A stretch of 64,000 nucleotides of DNA from Camellia lanceoleosa (lineage: Eukaryota; Streptophyta; Magnoliopsida; Ericales; Theaceae): contig CM045763.1 in the NCBI GenBank assembly GCA_025200525.1, positions 89,432,131 through 89,496,130 of the forward strand, read 5' to 3'. Within the stretch, counting starts at the first letter, position 1, and each line of letters begins with the position of its first letter. Both the position numbers and the translations under genes were made by a program. Below the pieces are notes generated by a model that was given only the letters and a program-made list of their open reading frames with translations, was not told the DNA's origin and ran no database searches. Positions 1-10,680 of the stretch are shown one piece after another.

Positions 1-478
1 CAGTTTAAAATATGCTTCAAAACAGATTACACATAAGCCTAAAATGCTACACAAGAAATAGGCATACAAGAGGGATAATGAAGCAAGTGCAAAATGGGGG
101 CCTCAAACAGTGAGAGGCCCTTCATGAAACATGAAATAGAGCTAAAAAAAACACTACTTTCAGTTATGGCTGGAGCTCAAATGTACAAGAAAGAAGGGCT
201 AAGAAATGGTACAAAATAAGCTCAAAAAAGGGGGAAATGGTGCTCACCCTTGTAGACCAATCCCTTGCTGCCTCTTGGACCAAGAAAAGCTTCCTCCTAG
301 CCTCTGAGAAGACCCTCTTAGCTTCTGGAATGGAGATGGTGGTGTGGTGCTAGGTGATGCTGTGAAAAAGGGGTGTGAGACTTGAGAAATTTGAGTGTTT
401 GGAAGAGAGGAAGAGGGAGGGGTGTAATGCAAGCTTAAGGCCAATTTTTTCAACCCCAAAACCAGACCTGGGGTGCTG

Positions 479-489
479 GTTATATAGGC
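479..489 (-). promoter_or_regulatory. TATA box of the element A LTR (left copy)
   Basis: Minus-strand CCTATATAACC is conserved at the same place in the other two LTR copies (20907-20915 and 48375-48383). It lies about 1.05 kb inside the LTR end and is preceded (minus sense) by GGCCGGCC palindromes at about 604-817. It is the probable core promoter for the element's own transcript. Confidence 0.6.
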
Positions 490-603
490 CAAAGAGGGGG
501 AGAAAGAGGGGAAAAAGGAGGAAATCACTCCAAGTTTCCTCAAAAGTTGCCCCTGATCTGTGGCTAGGGAAACAAAGTGCATTTGTGATGTGCAGTGTAA
601 GGA

Positions 604-840
604 TCTTTGGCCGACCATTGGGATGCAGTGGCGGCCGGCTCTCCCCATGGCCGGCCGGCCAGGATCAAAAGGCTATGCATTAGTGGCGGCCACCACAGAT
701 GGTGGCCTCCCATGTGCTCAACACAACCATGTGGTCAAAATTGGCATGTGAACGTGAGAGAGAACAACCCACTTTTCAAAGGGGTTCAAAAGGTTCAAAA
801 GCAATTACTGGCCGGCCACCAAATATTGGTGGCCTCCCAG
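604..840. repeat. GGCCGGCC palindrome cluster in LTR U3
   Basis: Several GGCCGGCC or near-matches occur within about 230 bp (for example 631-638, 650-660, 811-817), GC-rich against their surroundings. The cluster is kept in the second copy (about 21050-21150 and 21270) and in the solo LTR (about 48532-48605 and 48726). Relative to LTR transcription it lies upstream of the TATA box. Confidence 0.6.
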
Positions 841-1540
841 ATGTGTACATCACAAATATGGGGGTTAGGGTTGAGGAAAGTGGCCCTAGGGTGGTCAACA
901 TTGGCTTTGAAGTGAGAAAAAACGGGCGACGGAGGGCGATGATGGAATATAACTGGTTGCTGGAACAATTACTGGCCTCCCACCCTTCTATAACCTTCCT
1001 AGTGATGAAACAAAGGTCCCTGCCAAAAATGAACGAAAACCGATGTAAAATAAAAGTTCGGGGGCCAAAACGCGCAGTCTGAGGCCCCGATAACTGACTG
1101 TTAAGCACAGGGAGTGGTGTTCGACCACGAAGTTGGTCTCTTGGACCTCAGTGTCCCTTAAAAGGGAGTAAATAAGATACATGCCAAAAACCGGAGCAAA
1201 CGGAGGTGGTTAGGCGGTCCCGAACCGAGGCACTCGGCCTGACGGCTCTGAAAACCGGGAACCGGGCTCCGAAATGGGCAAAATGGCCTACGACCACAAA
1301 ATGTAGCCCACGGCCACTGAGAGATGGTCTATGAGACCTCTCCCTCCCTTTGGTAAGAGAAATAGAGAAAATCGAGCCTGGTTCGCAAACCGAGGCAAGG
1401 CACAGAAAAGCCTGGAAGTCTAGAGGTAGGGCTCACGGCCGAGACTCTGAAACCTCTGGACGAGCACGATATGCAACACGACCAAGCGCTCAATCGGTGA
1501 CGTCTGAGTCTTAAGGTCGGTCAAAAATGAGGTGTCTACA

Positions 1541-1561
1541 GTTGCCCCTCTTTGACAGAAC
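1541..1561 (-). other. Polypurine tract of element A
   Basis: Read on the minus strand, CAAAGAGGGGCAAC directly abuts the TGTAGACACC start of the 3' LTR. This is the expected position and composition of the plus-strand primer in a gypsy element, and it fixes the element's orientation as minus. Confidence 0.8.
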
Positions 1562-2450
1562 TCGAAAGTCACAAGTGACGGGAGTGAATGTCAAAGCCCA
1601 GAGACGACCCATTTTTGACAAGGCCGAAGACTTAGACAAACAGGCGAGATAAACAAAGGTGTGCTTGCAGGCGTGCCCGCAGGCAGGGGGCAAAATGCAA
1701 AATGATATGCACAAGGCCAGATGTAACTTGATGATCATGCAAGTGCAGCAAGCTGTAATGAAGCAAATATTCGCAAACAGATGCAACAATTTTAAGCAAG
1801 AATGCAAAGCAACAACTACATTTCATGTAGTTTAGGAATGCGGAGAATTATTCAATTCTCGTTGCGTCTCACACGGAGAAGATACGATACCTGCACGATT
1901 CGTCTGGTCGCACCAGCTTCAAATGAACCGTACATACAATATCGTGCCTGCAAAAGAGAGAAACTCAACAAGCACAACATACTAACAACATATGTTCAAT
2001 GCGATATCGAAAATTCGACAAGCGCGGTGTCGGTGGGTGAGTGCATCACAATGCGAGGAAGGAGTTTGCGTGACAACGCAAGCTTAAACACAGAGGCCTG
2101 GTAATATCAAACAGACGTGCAAGTATGTTCATGAGAATGCAAGTTAGATGCATAACAATGCAGAACTATCGCAAATCAGGACGCGTATTTGTCACAAAAC
2201 GGCGAGCAAGGAAATGCGCGTTTCGGCGAGGGCGACTCAATCGCGGCCTCTGGTTCACCTCCCGGAGAGGTTACAAAAGGATACACTTTGATTTTGATGA
2301 GTAATGATGAGACACATGTTAGAAGTTGAAGCTGAAGTTCCGGCGGAGCGATTTCGCGACAGAAAGTGCACTTCTCTTGTACTTTTTCAGGTCCCGGGGA
2401 CTCCAATTTTTCTCAAAATTTGCAGAGAGCTTGGGACCAACCTAGGGATC
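1562..2450. other. Non-coding spacer between the 3' LTR and the first antisense gene
   Basis: There is no credible open frame. It is the 3' untranslated end of element A in the minus sense and, in the plus sense, the far upstream region of the antisense PMD gene. I see no repeat or RNA structure here beyond A-rich, purine-skewed sequence. Confidence 0.5.
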
Positions 2451-2541
2451 ACCACCGGCCAGTTTTCTTCCCCATTGGAGGCCACCGGCCACTTTTCAAA
2501 AAGGAGATGGCCGGCCAGCCTGAAGAGGTGGCCGACCGGCC
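2451..2541. promoter_or_regulatory. GGCCGGCC palindrome cluster upstream of the antisense PMD gene
   Basis: Four CCGGCC-containing palindromes or half-palindromes lie in 90 bp (about 2454, 2482, 2509 and 2529), some followed by ACTTTT or AGTTTT. The same motif stands upstream of the second antisense gene (7213-7302) and in the LTR. A TTTAAATT about 45 bp downstream could serve as a TATA element. A regulatory role is inference. Confidence 0.45.
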
Positions 2542-2944
2542 ATATGCCCAAATCCGCGGGCATTTTGGTCTTTTCACCTTTTTTTCTTTAAATTCACTCA
2601 CCCAAACACTTTGAGCTCATAACATCAGTTCCGAAATCTTCTCCTCTAGCTTCCCAAACCATTTTCTCCCACAGATCTGTGCTCCATACGCGTTTTCCAA
2701 CGCTCCACGCAAGTTGTTTTCGCGAAAACATTCAGTTTTAAGCACTTTGAATCAATTAAATTTTGATTTCGGTGCTTCTTTTCTCATTTTCGCTACTTGA
2801 GGTGAGTTTATCTCAACATTTGGAAGATTTTCTCGAGAGTTGACTTTTGTTGACTTTTTCATTTCCCGAGAGTTGACTTTTGTTGACTTTTTCCAATTCT
2901 GGTTCATTTTTGCTTATTTTTGCTCCTTTTGCAGATTTTCTGAA

Positions 2945-5900
2945 ATGGCCGGTCATTTTCCTCACGGTGGAGGTCCTGCGGATGCTGGAGGTGATCCCGA
3001 TATCATGGCTCTGCCTCCGAGGGTTCGACCCTTTATACCCGAGAGGTACGCCCCGCCAGCACATATTCTTCCACGAGCTGTTTTCCATCACTTCATAGAC
3101 TTTGACGGGCGAGCACCCGGAGATCTGCTTCTGCGGGAGCCGGAGTATCACCTCTCTCATGAGGCACGAGAGGTATTTACTTCGTTTTTACCTTTTCTGC
3201 AACGTATTCTGCATTTTTCGTGCATTCTGTTTACATTCTGAATCACGGTTTGATTATCTGAATTCCTGAACACTCAGCCCATAAATTGATTGTGAACACA
3301 CAGCACACACTGATTGAGATTTGAACACGCAGCCCAAACACTGATTTTCTGAACACACAGTCCGAATTGAAGGTGAACACATGGCACACACTGATCGAGA
3401 TTTGAACACACAGCCCAAACACTGATTTTCTGAACACACAGTCCGAACTGAAGGTGAACACACGGCACACACTGATTGAGAGTTGAACACGCAGCCCAAA
3501 CACTGATTTTCTGAACACACAGTCTGAACTGAAGGTGAACACACGGCACACACTGATTGAGATTTGAACACGCAGCCCAAACACTGATTTCTGGACACAC
3601 AGTCCGAACTGAAGGTGAACACACGGCACACACTGATTGAGATTTGAACACGCAGCCCAAACACTGATTTTCTGAACACACAAATCAATTGAAGGTGAAC
3701 ACACGGCACACACCGATTGAAAGTTGAACACGCAGCCAAACACTAATTTTCAACACACAATTCAATTGAAGGTGAACACACAGCACACACTGATTGAAAG
3801 TTGAACACGCAGCCCAAACACTAATTTTCTGAACACACAGTCCGAATTGAAGGTGAACACACGGCACACACTGATTGAAAGTTGAACACGCAGCCCAAAC
3901 ACTAATTTTCTGAATACACAGTCCGAATTGAAGGTGAACACACGGCACACACTGGTTGAGAGTTGAACACGCAGCCCAAATTGATGTCTAGCACGCAGCT
4001 TACACTTTGAAACCTGAAACCTGAACACGCGGTTCATTCACTTTACTTTGCACGCAGCCCATTCATTTGCACACAGCTCATTCATTTCATTTGCACACAG
4101 CTTATTCATTTTATTGAAGTGCGTATTCATTCTGAATGCAGGTGACTTCTCGCACCGTGCGGGGATACGGCTCCACCGTGGCTAGAGATTGGTACGCCGA
4201 GCTCCCGGAGGCTGTCCGGGATTTGGTTGATTTGGCAGGGTTTGGGCTTTTCTGTACTGGGCTTTCCCGTTGTCCCGCCAAGAGGACGTTGATGGCAGCT
4301 TTAGTGGAGAGATGGTGGGACACCACCAACTCCTTTCATTTTTCCGCCACGGGGGACTTGACTATGATCTCACTTGACTTTGCTGTGTTGACTGGCCTCG
4401 ACGTGGGGGGTTGGCCCATTCCTTACGACGAGGATATGGGTCAGTGAGAGGCCGCTTGGATATATCTGCTGGGGGCTCGCCCACCTGTTGATAGAGCTTC
4501 GGGCAGAGTCCGATACACCTGGTTCTCCTTCCATTTTCGGAGGGTGGAGATGGAGCCCGGGACTTCTGAGAAGGCAAAGACAAGATGCCCGTGGTTTTCG
4601 ATGTTCCTCTTCGACCACTGCTTGCCGGCAGGGGAACATCTGGGTCAGATCTGAGCGCCTTGGTGGACCTATCACAGTCGACGCAGATACTGGGTGGCGC
4701 CGGCCTGGCTACCCTTTACTGCTACATGAGCGCGACCTCCCGCAGACGGGGGGACTTACTTGGTGGTTACTGGAGAGCCTGGGAGGTACTTTCTGCCCTC
4801 CTGATTTACATTTCCGCTCTTCATTACTTGTACACTACACGCACGGCATACTTTACACATTGTATTTTTCCCTTAGTACTTTGCATTTACATTCTGTACT
4901 ATTTTCCACAGTTATGGGTCTATGCATACTTCTCGACATTAGCCCCAGAGATGGTGGTGGAGGGGCCCCTCGTGACCCCGTACTCACTTGTATTTGAGGG
5001 CCAGCACCGGCCAAGACCTCGGGAGTCTCTCCTTTATCTACGGCAGTATTTCGATACGGTGCGGTCGACGGAGGTATTTCAGAACTCTCAGTTCTTTGTG
5101 CTTTCATCATTGATTTGTCTTGTACCTTCCTGATTTCTGATTGATTGGTTACCCGCAGATTACATGGGAGCCCTGGGCACCCTTTGGTGAGGGTCTCCGA
5201 TACCAGTTTGCTGGAGGGCGGGGTGCCTCCCAGTACAGGATCCTATTCGAGGGGCCAGTTGGTAGGGCCTGGTTTCTGGGGGAGCGCTTCCTGCGCCAGG
5301 TATGGGGCTATATTTCTCAGGATCCTCCCTCAGCACCCCCAGTCGAGATGCGGATTGCTGATAGGCTCTCTTCTCGGGATGTTGTTAATGCCATGCTGGG
5401 TACTGATGCTTTGCTTTATCTTGAGGAGGGGGATTATGCCACTTACCGTCACATATATCTGATGCCTCCATTGACGAGAGTCCGCAGTCCGACGATGAGG
5501 CCTGCTAGTATGCCATCTTCGAGTCGAGCCCCGGCTCGGGCTGCAGACGCTCCTTCCACCAGTAGGGCTGGTACATCCGGAGGCGGGCGCGGATTTATTT
5601 CCTCGATTTCCCTGACTTATCATCATCCTGGATGGCCGGATATGCCGACTGAGCTGATGGGGTGGCAATATGGGACTACTTCTCCGATTCCGATCCCGAT
5701 AGAGCCTCCAGTACCTGGCCATCGCTACGTCAGAGACCTTGAGTCACCACCGGTGTGTTTTTATAGCTTTGATTCATCACTCAGATATTTGAACGTTCAT
5801 TCCTTTACTGATACCTTTGCCTTTGCATCTGTAGCCCCCTGTTGAGTACATGGATCAGGTGCTCGAGATGGTAGCCTCGCTTGAGGGGATGGTCCTGCGG

Positions 5901-6529
5901 AGGGAGGCGCAGTTGTCCATTATGGGTTTCCAGGTATTCTTTTAGTTTTCCAGCACTGTATCTTCTGATCACATGCTGATTTTGGACATTTTACTGCATT
6001 AATAGGCTACTTGTGTAGAGCACATCTGACACACACCACATTGATGCATTATTCCTGCATACATTCACTCTGTGTAGCTTGCTTGCATCTGTATCTGATA
6101 TACATGTTTTGGCTAATGTATTCAAACTGCATTTTTCATTTTCAGATGCCTCCAGTATATTCTCACCCACAGGCCGGGCCACCTGGGCCTTCTCGTGGAG
6201 GTGGACCATCTGGGTTTTTCCGAGGAGCTGGGCCATCTGGGCCCTTTCGAGGAACTGGGCCATTCAGGCCTTCTCGAGGAGCTGGGCCATTCAGGCTTTT
6301 TCAAGGAGCTCGAGGAGAGGGATCGTCTCGCAGACGCGGGGCATATATTATAGAGGCGGAGCCCGATGAGGATGAAGAGGAAGAGGTTGCAGATCGTCAG
6401 TCAGAGACATCTGCTGACAGAGAGAAGGGCTCTGGTCTTGGTTCCGAGAGTGGAGGCGAGGTTGAGGGGGATCCTGAGGATGATAGCTCCGACTCGGACG
6501 GTGATGGGGGTGCAGAGTTTATTCCGTAG
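2945..6529 (+). pseudogene. Antisense plant-mobile-domain (PMD) gene of element A, six exons, broken
   Basis: Coding exons can be read at 2945-3172, 4142-4785, 4912-5073, 5159-5752, 5835-5933 and 6146-6529, all with GT...AG junctions; all joins are in phase 0. A likely 5'-UTR intron (2801-2934) precedes the ATG. The product would be about 700 residues: a short N-terminal part, then the aminotransferase-like plant mobile domain of transposon-linked proteins (WWDTTNSFHF, then LDVGGWPIPYD in exon 2; WVYAYFSTLAP in exon 3), a Pro/Gly-rich repeat (GPSGF/GPFR units) and a strongly acidic Asp/Glu tail in exon 6. PMD proteins occur both as host genes and inside transposons; their molecular role is poorly known. 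Two lesions lie in exon 2: a TGA at 4445-4447 (one transition from CGA) and a one-base loss near 4630-4645 (exon length 644). It runs opposite to gag-pol and starts near the 3' LTR. Confidence 0.75.
3265..3990. repeat. 81-bp minisatellite (about nine units) inside intron 1 of the PMD gene
   Basis: The landmark AGGTGAACAC recurs at 3371, 3452, 3533, 3613, 3693, 3770, 3851 and 3932, a period of 77-81 bp. Each unit consists of three related pieces of about 27 bp, each beginning TGAACACRCRG, so this is a nested 3 x 27 = 81-bp repeat. Because the period is a multiple of three and stop-free on the minus strand, all three minus frames stay open across it; that is a periodicity artefact, not coding. 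The degenerate tail continues to about 4120. Confidence 0.9.
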
Positions 6530-6974
6530 AAGAGGATGAAAAAGGCCTCTTATTCCCGCTCTCGAGAGCATTGATGTTGCGGTTCCCTGTTTTATTTACC
6601 TTTTTGCTAGTAGTTGTAGCACATTGTGCATTATTAGGCAGTTTTTATTGTTGTAAAACTTGTGCCCTTTGTTTACAAAATGAAGCATGATGGAATGAAA
6701 CGACTTTCGAAAAAGGTGTTGTATTTTAAACTCTTAGCATCATATCTCATCGTTTTGCACCATAATAAGATTGAATGAAAATGTGCATTGTGCATTTGCC
6801 CAGTTAGGTAGTGAACCGACGCAATAACTTAACTTACTAAAATACAACAAAACCTTAGCAAGTTTACAACTTGATAAGCAAAATACAACAGTGTTGACAA
6901 CTTAATAAACAAAACTTAACAAGAAAATTGCTTAAACAAAGAGTACCAACTCAAACACACGAAAACACGACAGC
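6530..6974. other. 3' region of the PMD gene; no further gene seen
   Basis: The sequence after the TAG at 6527-6529 is AT-rich and non-coding. It contains possible plant polyadenylation motifs (TTGTAA-rich and AATGAA stretches about 6640-6780) and then runs into a short tandem repeat. Confidence 0.4.
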
Positions 6975-7076
6975 TCGACAAACAACTCGATAAACAAAAC
7001 GACAACTCGATAAGCAAAACGACAACTCGATAAGCAAAACGACAACTCGATAAGCAAAACAACAACTCGATAAAGT
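6975..7076. repeat. 20-bp tandem repeat, about five units
   Basis: Units of the form GACAACTCGATAAGCAAAAC repeat head to tail with very few changes. They lie between the two antisense genes, just upstream of the GGCCGGCC cluster of the second gene. Function unknown. Confidence 0.85.
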
Positions 7077-7212
7077 ATGCTTCGGACGATCTGGGCAGCG
7101 GAACGCATCCGAGACAAAGGGAAATGGAGGCCTTTGACATACCCGTTGCATGGAAATGCTTGAAACTTCCTCCCGGGGGGTAAAACAGGACTAAAGGAAC
7201 ACAGTAGAGCAT

Positions 7213-7302
7213 GGCCGGCCACTTTTTGGGGCCGGCCGGCCAGTTTTTTGTAGGTGAGGGGAGAAATGTGGCCGGCCAGCTAGGAAAGGTGGCCGGCCGG
7301 CC
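7213..7302. promoter_or_regulatory. GGCCGGCC palindrome cluster upstream of the DUF7745-like gene
   Basis: GGCCGGCC or the 12-bp GGCCGGCCGGCC appears at 7213, about 7230, 7270 and 7291, that is, four sites in 90 bp, again partly followed by ACTTTT or AGTTTT. A TTTAAAA at about 7364 and the ATG at 7418 follow at promoter-like distances. The arrangement mirrors the cluster ahead of the first antisense gene. Confidence 0.5.
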
Positions 7303-7417
7303 ACTTATCCTGGCAACCATCAACTTTTCGACACGTGTCCCCCCTGAATAGTGTTCCATCCTCTTTAAAAGTCCCAACTTCGGGACTCATTCATTTCATC
7401 ACTGCTTTGCACAAAAA

Positions 7418-8619
7418 ATGGAGGCATTCCTCATAGAAAATATCACATCTTGGATCTCTTCTTTAGATGGTTCAGAAAAGTTGAACTTCCGGGGTTTTGG
7501 CTTGAATGCACTATTCACGCTGGGTCGTACTCCGCTGCACCTTCCTTTCCTCCATGCCGCAGCAAGGTTCTGGAACCCAGTGACACATGTCTTTAGCTTT
7601 GGCGGGCAAGAGGTATGTCCAACTTTTGAAGATTTTCAAGTTTTGATGGAATCTGATCGTTCGGAAGAGATCTTGCTCCGATTCCGCTTTGGCTACGCCC
7701 AAGCTTTAGGGCGAATGTGTGGACTTACTGTGCATGATGCTCGGTCTTTGATCTGTAATTGGGAATTGGATATCCTTGGTTTGATCCATCGCTTTTCTGG
7801 TGCTGGTGACCGCGGTGACCATCATTGGCAAGGTTTCCGACAACACGCCCTCTGCTTGTGCATGCTATCTCACTTTCTGCTTGCCCCGGGCCTGGGTGGA
7901 CCCAACATCCTTTTGATTGAAGTTGCTCAGGTCTTGAAGGAAGGGAAGAGCTATATTGCTATGGCATTGGCCGAAACACTGATGGGCTTGGACGCTTTCC
8001 ATCATCAGGAGACGACCAGACTTGCGGGGAGTCCACTACTACTGCAGGTAATGTTTCCCACCCAATCTCACATATGTATTTGCTCACATCACTTGGCCCT
8101 CAGCCTCAATTTTTCTCACAGAACCCTGGTCTCACTGTTCTCTCATCGCACATCTCTCTATTCTTTATTCTCTCATATTTCATCCCTCCCTAGGTATGGT
8201 TGATGGATAAACTGCAGGTTGTGGACTCTTGCTCGCTTACCAAATTTCACGGCTACTTCTTTCGGCAACGCCTGGTTGATGCGCTTGATGAGGGATGGTG
8301 GTTTAACTGGATGTGCAATTTGTCTGCTGACCGCATTACTTGGCGCTGCCCTTGGCTCAATCTTCCGGCAATGAGCTATAGCATGTCGCGGCAGACTAGG
8401 GTCCAGCTGATTGGTCTGACTCACTATGTGTTCTATTTTCCATTCCGGTTCCAACGTCAGTTTGGCCATGATCAGACTTGCCCGCCAGAGGGGATTGAGT
8501 ACCCGGCTACTTTTCCGGTCCGAGGCGCACAGCTAGCCCGATATGCCACAGCATGGAGGACTAGAGAGCTCCTGGCCCCTGCTCCCATTTTCAGTTGCAC
8601 TTTGTCTGACGAATGCTAG
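7418..8619 (+). CDS. Antisense PMD/DUF7745-like protein gene of element A, two exons, intact
   Basis: Exon 1 is 7418-8047 and exon 2 is 8194-8619; the 146-bp intron has a CAG|GTAATG donor and a CCCTAG|G acceptor. The join is in phase 0 and gives a 351-residue protein without any stop or frameshift. The N-terminal half resembles the DUF7745/PMD-type proteins often found in plant Tat elements: a helical region with LHLPFLHAAARFWNP followed by HVFSFGGQEVCPTFEDF. I see no catalytic motif, signal peptide or membrane segment. The ATG is the first in the frame and sits about 50 bp after a TTTAAAA element. It is convergent with pol, whose stop is at 9399. It is unusual in being fully open in an element whose gag, protease, RT and integrase are all damaged. 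The family assignment is from motif memory only; the function is unknown. Confidence 0.65.
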
Positions 8620-9398
8620 GATTGGCTTAATGAAGAGGCACAGGTTGGGCCTAGCTTGGCATCAGAGGCTTCGACTAGCTCCGGGAGGGGGCGCAGGGAC
8701 ACCTGACTTGACTATGCCCCGGACTTATTGCTTTATCAGTACTTTCAAGTTTTCTTTATAAGTGTAATAAAAAGCAACTCCAATTGTATGCAAGAGCAAA
8801 AGAACTCTGTTTTGAAATCAATGAAATTGAAAGTTGTGGTACTGAAAATTTTCCACTTGGGTCCAAAAATAGTCTCAGTTGTAAAAAGATTACTTTGAAC
8901 AAAGTCAACTTTTATTAAAACTTTTCAAAACTATTTTCGATATGGATCAGAACTGGACACGCCTGAGATCTGTCACTGAGATGCACAACCCCGGGTCCTA
9001 GCAACTGGAAAGTTGCCCCTAGTCTGAACGGTACTGCGGCACTGTGTGGCAACGGAAAGTTGCCCCTAGTCTGAATAGCACTGTAGCGGAGATTGCGATA
9101 AATGCTGATGGAAAAAGATGACTGAGATGATCAAAATGGACAAAGTTGATCGGGGAAAAGTTTATGGCTGAACTTCAGGATGAAGTTGCCTACGTATCCC
9201 AAAGATGGGAATCAAGCCTTACATAGTTCAAGCTCAGGTTCGCTCGGGTATTTTCACTCTCCTTTTACGCTCTAACTTTTGCCAAGGCCGCCCTTTGCGG
9301 GTTTTGAACCTTGCGAGCTCAGTTTTTATGATTTCAAATTTTCTGTGCTCTAAGTTTTGCCTAGGTCGTCCTTTTGGGTTTTCGGCCTAGCGAGCCTC
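8620..9398. other. Convergent spacer between the DUF7745-like gene and the end of pol
   Basis: No gene is seen. At about 9002-9087 a 48-bp unit containing GGAAAGTTGCCCCTAGTCTGAA-type sequence is present twice; on the minus strand it includes AGGGGCAACT, the same core as the terminal polypurine tract. A block around 9183-9215 (GTTGCCTACGTATCC) looks like a conserved post-pol motif of Tat/Ogre elements. Confidence 0.5.
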
Positions 9399-10596
9399 TC
9401 AGGGGTAATATTTCTTCAACTTGTCCATATTGATCGGTTGTGAGAACTCCAAGCCATCTAGATCCATCGTAACCACAAATCCACCGACTGCATTGACTTG
9501 ATGATGTAGGACCACCAATTGGGTCCGAACTTGCCCCTTGGGTCGTGGATGGGAGCTCTTGTCCTTGAGCACCAAATCTCCTTCTTTAAATTCTCGACTT
9601 AACCTTCTTGTTGAAAGCCCGCAATTTCGCTGATAACCTTGGACATGGTATGTTGCTTTTCAAATTTCTTTCATCGAAGAGCATGAGTTCCTTAAATCGC
9701 TCTCACGCTTTCAATCCGCTTCGCTATTTGACACTCACCAATACTGTAATGACGGACCTCAATCTCAATAGGCGTAACGACCTCCATCCCATAAACCAAT
9801 GAGTACGAGTCACCCCAAGAGAAGTTCTCGATTGAAGTCCGTAGCCCCATAGAGCTAACGACAAATTATCCGCCGCCTCAGAGGTTTCACCATCTTCGCA
9901 GATGTGCTTGATATTCTTGTTGGCGGCCTCGATCATCCGTTGGTCTCGCGCCAATAGGTAGACGACTTATGAAAAGCCACATTGTATTTCTCCAACAAAT
10001 CAATCACCTCCTTCTTGAAATGGGAACCATTGTCTGAAATTATTTCGTTTGGGACCCTGTAGTGACAGATGATGTTGTTTCTGATAAATTCTGCGACGTG
10101 CGAAGCCTTCAACACCGCATAAGATTGGGCCTTAACCCACTTTGTGAAATAATCTATCACTACCAAGATAAACTCATGCCCATTCGACCCCTTTGGCGTG
10201 ACAGCTCCGATTACATCAATTTCCCAGACTGAAAACGGCCATGGCGAAGTCATGTTGTACAGCTTAGACGGCGGAATGTTCATGCGATTCGCATGAATCT
10301 GACATTTGTGGCATCGCCGGACAAAACCAGTACAATCCTCCTCCATGGTGGACCAGTAATAACCCCGTTCGAGGATCTTCGTACAACATTACCCTATTCA
10401 TGTGCGCACCACATTCTCCCCCGTGGATGGCTTCCATCAGACGTTTTGACTCTTCGGCATCAACGCACAGTTTATGCATTCCCAGATGACCCCTTTTATA
10501 CAGTTTACCCCCGCAGATGATGAACTGGACGGCCATTCTCCTGATTGCCCTTTTGTCTTTGGCATTTACCCCTGGTGGGTATGTTTCTTTCTCCAA
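9399..10596 (-). pseudogene. Element A integrase (degraded)
   Basis: The zinc-binding N-terminus is readable at about 10464-10300 (HGGECGAHMN, later CHKCQIHAN). The catalytic core follows with the first Asp in WEIDVIGAV, TKWVKAQSYA, and the second Asp in IISDNGSHF. The third acidic residue falls in a region needing a frame change near 9950. The C-terminal part (GDLVLKD, about 9570) ends NMDKLKKYYP and a TGA at 9399-9401. At least three frame changes are needed. In the gypsy order it follows RNase H directly, as expected. It would join element cDNA to host DNA if intact. Confidence 0.8.
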
Positions 10597-10680
10597 GAAG
10601 TTCCAGATGTCGTAAAACCAGGGGTTTTCGTCCTGACCTTCATCTATAGCGGCAATCGACTCGTAGGCAGGTGCAAATTT

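Larger units (their letters stand above)
1..1540 (-). mobile_element. 3' LTR of element A (partial, truncated by window edge)
   Basis: This stretch aligns base for base, with scattered substitutions and short indels, to about 20430-21996 and to about 47900-49443. Read on the minus strand it begins TGTAGACACC at 1540, just inside the polypurine tract. Minus-strand U3 occupies about 1540 to 490, ending in a TATA box; the rest is R/U5. About 2.7 kb of this LTR should lie to the left of the window. Confidence 0.9.

Noticed and set aside
244..1108. Reading frames of 100-134 codons in the LTR on both strands
   Set aside because: No protein similarity; frames are not kept open between LTR copies, and the region holds the LTR promoter.
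3265..3990. Regular repeats that could be mistaken for a CRISPR array
   Set aside because: The units are contiguous tandem copies without unique spacers, in plant DNA.
3243..4037. Long Cys/Val/Phe-rich minus-strand reading frames
   Set aside because: They are open in all three frames because the 81-bp repeat is a multiple of three without minus-strand stops; the DNA is an intron of the PMD gene.
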